Shown: positions 62,464-64,000 of the stretch, piece by piece | Layout: each line of letters begins with the position of its first letter | Numbering within the stretch: the first letter of the stretch is position 1 | Assembly: GCA_035570235.1 (NCBI GenBank) | Contig: DATMML010000103.1 | Location: 1-64,000 of the forward strand | Direction: 5' to 3' | DNA length: 64,000 nt | Origin: Vicinamibacteria bacterium | Lineage (GTDB): Bacteria > Acidobacteriota > Vicinamibacteria > Fen-336 | The notes under the pieces: generated by a model | The model's input: only the letters and a program-made list of their open reading frames with translations | Databases searched by the model: none | Told to the model about the DNA's origin: nothing | Made by a program: the position numbers and the translations under genes

Positions 62464-63581
62464 CCGTCCCCTTCGTGGACCTGAAGGCGCGGGTGGCCGC
62501 CCTGCGGGGGGAGTTGGACGGCGCCCTGGCCCGGGTGCTCGACTCCGGCCGGTTCATCCTGGGGCCGGAGGGGGAGGCCCTGGAGGAGGAGCTGGCCCGA
62601 GCGCTCGGGGCCGAGCACGCGGTGGGGGTGGCCAGCGGCACCGACGCCCTCCACCTGGGCCTGGCCGCCCTGGGGGTGGGGGCGGGGGACGAGGTCGTGA
62701 CCTCGCCCCTCTCCGCCGCCTTCACCGCTCTGGCCATCGTGGCCGCGGGTGCTCGGCCCGTCTTCGCCGACCTCGACCCCCTGACCCTCAACATCTCCCC
62801 CGAGGCCACGGAGCGGGCGGTGACGCCGAGGACCAAGGCCATCGTGCCCGTCCATCTCTACGGCCATCCCGCGGACATGGACCCCATCCTGGCCCTGGCC
62901 CGCGACCGCCGCCTCCACGTCCTGGAGGACGCCTGCCAAGCGCACGGGGCTCTCTACAAGGGCCGGCCGGTGGGCACCCTGGGGGGGCTGGGGGCCCTCT
63001 CCTTCTATCCCACCAAAAACCTGGGCGCGCTCGGCGATGGGGGGGCCCTGCTCGTGGCGGACCGATCACTAAGGGACCGCCTCCGCCGCTTGCGCAACGG
63101 CGGCCAGAGCGACCGCTACCGGCACGAGACGCTGGGCGCCAACAGCCGCTTGGACGAAATGCAGGCCGCGATCCTGAGGGTCGGGCTCCGCCACCTTCCG
63201 GCCTGGACAACGAGGCGGCGGGCCCTGGCCGCCCTCTACTCTTCCGCGCTTCAGGGCGCGGGGGTGACCCTGCCCCGCGAGCAGCCCTACGCGCACGCGG
63301 TCTATCATCTCTACGTGGTCCGCCATCCTCGGCGCGACGCCCTGGCCGCGTCCCTTAAGGAGCGCGGGGTGGGCACCCTCATCCACTATCCCATCCCCCT
63401 CCATCTCCAGCCCGCTTTCTCCGACCTGGGTGGACGGGAGGGCGACTTTCCGGTGGCGGAGAGAGCGGCCCGGGAGATCCTCTCCCTGCCCCTCTACCCC
63501 GAGCTCAGCGACGCCCAAGCCCAGGCGGTGGCGGCGGCCGTGCGCGAGGCCACCGCCCACCCCACGGTCGGTGCGGGGTGA
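62460..63581 (+). CDS. DegT/DnrJ/EryC1/StrS aminotransferase
   Basis: A PLP-dependent sugar aminotransferase of 373 residues. PFVDLKARV, SGTDALHLGL, VPVHLYGHPADM, EDACQAHGA and FYPTKNLGALGDGGAL (the K of PTKN is the PLP lysine) are all diagnostic. It makes amino-sugar nucleotides for surface polysaccharide. TTG start overlaps the epimerase stop (TTGA), and its end overlaps the next gene (GTGA). Confidence 0.92.
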   Translation: MTVPFVDLKARVAALRGELDGALARVLDSGRFILGPEGEALEEELARALGAEHAVGVASGTDALHLGLAALGVGAGDEVVTSPLSAAFTALAIVAAGARPVFADLDPLTLNISPEATERAVTPRTKAIVPVHLYGHPADMDPILALARDRRLHVLEDACQAHGALYKGRPVGTLGGLGALSFYPTKNLGALGDGGALLVADRSLRDRLRRLRNGGQSDRYRHETLGANSRLDEMQAAILRVGLRHLPAWTTRRRALAALYSSALQGAGVTLPREQPYAHAVYHLYVVRHPRRDALAASLKERGVGTLIHYPIPLHLQPAFSDLGGREGDFPVAERAAREILSLPLYPELSDAQAQAVAAAVREATAHPTVGAG

Positions 63582-64000
63582 GGGGCCGGATCCTGGTCGT
63601 GGTCCCCACCTACAACGAGCGGGAAAACGTGGGCCCGCTCATCCGCGAACTCCTCGCCCAGGGGGAGGAGATCGACGTCTGGGTGGCCGACGACGGCAGC
63701 CCCGACGGCACCGGGGAGGCCGTCCGCGCCGCGGGGGCCGAGTTCCCCGGGCGGGTGGAGCTCCTCGAGCGCAGGGAGAAGGGGGGACGGGGTGCGGCCG
63801 TGATCGCGGCCTTCAAGCGGGGCCTGGCCGATCCCCGCCGCTACCGGATCCTCTTCGAGATGGACGCCGATTTTTCCCATCATCCCCGGGAGATTCCCAA
63901 GTTTCTGGAGAGGCTCGAGGCCTGCGACATGGTCATCGGCTCCCGCTACGTCCCGGGGGGGGGAACGTCGGAATGGGGCCTCGCGCGGGCCGTCCTCTCC
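63578..64000 (+). CDS. GT2 glycosyltransferase, polyprenol-phosphate mannosyltransferase-like, partial
   Basis: The first 141 codons of a DPM1-type transferase; it runs off the right edge. VVVPTYNERENV, VWVADDGSPDGTGEA, and FEMDADFSHHPREIPKF (DxD metal site) are the family blocks. GTG start overlapping the aminotransferase stop (GTGA). It is the second polyprenyl-phosphate-type transferase in this operon. Confidence 0.9.
   Translation, partial: MRGRILVVVPTYNERENVGPLIRELLAQGEEIDVWVADDGSPDGTGEAVRAAGAEFPGRVELLERREKGGRGAAVIAAFKRGLADPRRYRILFEMDADFSHHPREIPKFLERLEACDMVIGSRYVPGGGTSEWGLARAVLS

Overview
The window is a 64 kb stretch of high-GC (roughly 70 %), gene-dense bacterial chromosome with no insertion sequence, phage, CRISPR array, tRNA or rRNA that I could recognise. 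The gene content suggests a Gram-negative, probably an Acidobacteriota member. This rests on two TonB proteins with GGV-rich linkers next to ExbB and two ExbD, a FadL-type porin, an MglA-type GTPase and sugar-scavenging operons. The phylum call is an inference from protein style, not a database result.

Layout. (1) 1-8.2 kb: the end of an alpha-L-fucosidase, convergent with an eight-gene minus-strand operon for L-fucose uptake (ABC transporter) and non-phosphorylative oxidation (fucose dehydrogenase, lactonase, mutarotase, FAH-family hydrolase, keto-deoxy-fuconate dehydrogenase). The fuconate dehydratase is missing from the window. (2) 8.2-16.2 kb: a GntR-regulator remnant, an MFS transporter, a GH97 glycosidase, galT, a sodium/sugar symporter, a small membrane protein and galK, i.e. 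galactoside use. (3) 16-22.5 kb: secreted beta-propellers (one fused to an SGNH hydrolase), a cupin, a small haem-motif protein, a receiver-like/DUF3052-like protein, an orphan KdpE-like regulator and mpg. (4) 22.5-30.5 kb: aconitase, a beta-CASP nuclease, a NagD-like phosphatase, and a GDSL lipase next to a FadL porin. (5) 30.6-36.5 kb: an MglA GTPase fused to a degenerate histidine kinase, rpmB, rsh and ridA, and a TPR lipoprotein. (6) 36.5-46.9 kb: ExbD-ExbD-ExbB-TonB-TonB, then secF-secD-yajC-tgt, ddl and a TPR protein. (7) 46.9-47.55 kb: a gene-poor segment with a long hairpin and two tandem 16-codon lysine-rich micro-ORFs, each followed by an intrinsic terminator. (8) 47.5-55.8 kb: ECF sigma/anti-sigma/secreted protein, a HAD phosphatase, HEAT-cyclophilin, a glycosyltransferase, a PilZ protein and a VWA protein. 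(9) 55.8-64 kb: ychF, then a surface-glycan operon (zinc-ribbon protein, YfhO-like, two GT2, an epimerase and a DegT aminotransferase) running off the right edge.

Two expression habits recur. Many neighbours overlap by four bases (ATGA, GTGA, TTGA and one CTGA), implying translational coupling. Several single genes have a -10 box 7-10 nt before the start codon and no Shine-Dalgarno, implying leaderless mRNAs. The items I consider most novel are the lysine-rich micro-ORF pair and the GTPase/pseudo-kinase fusion.
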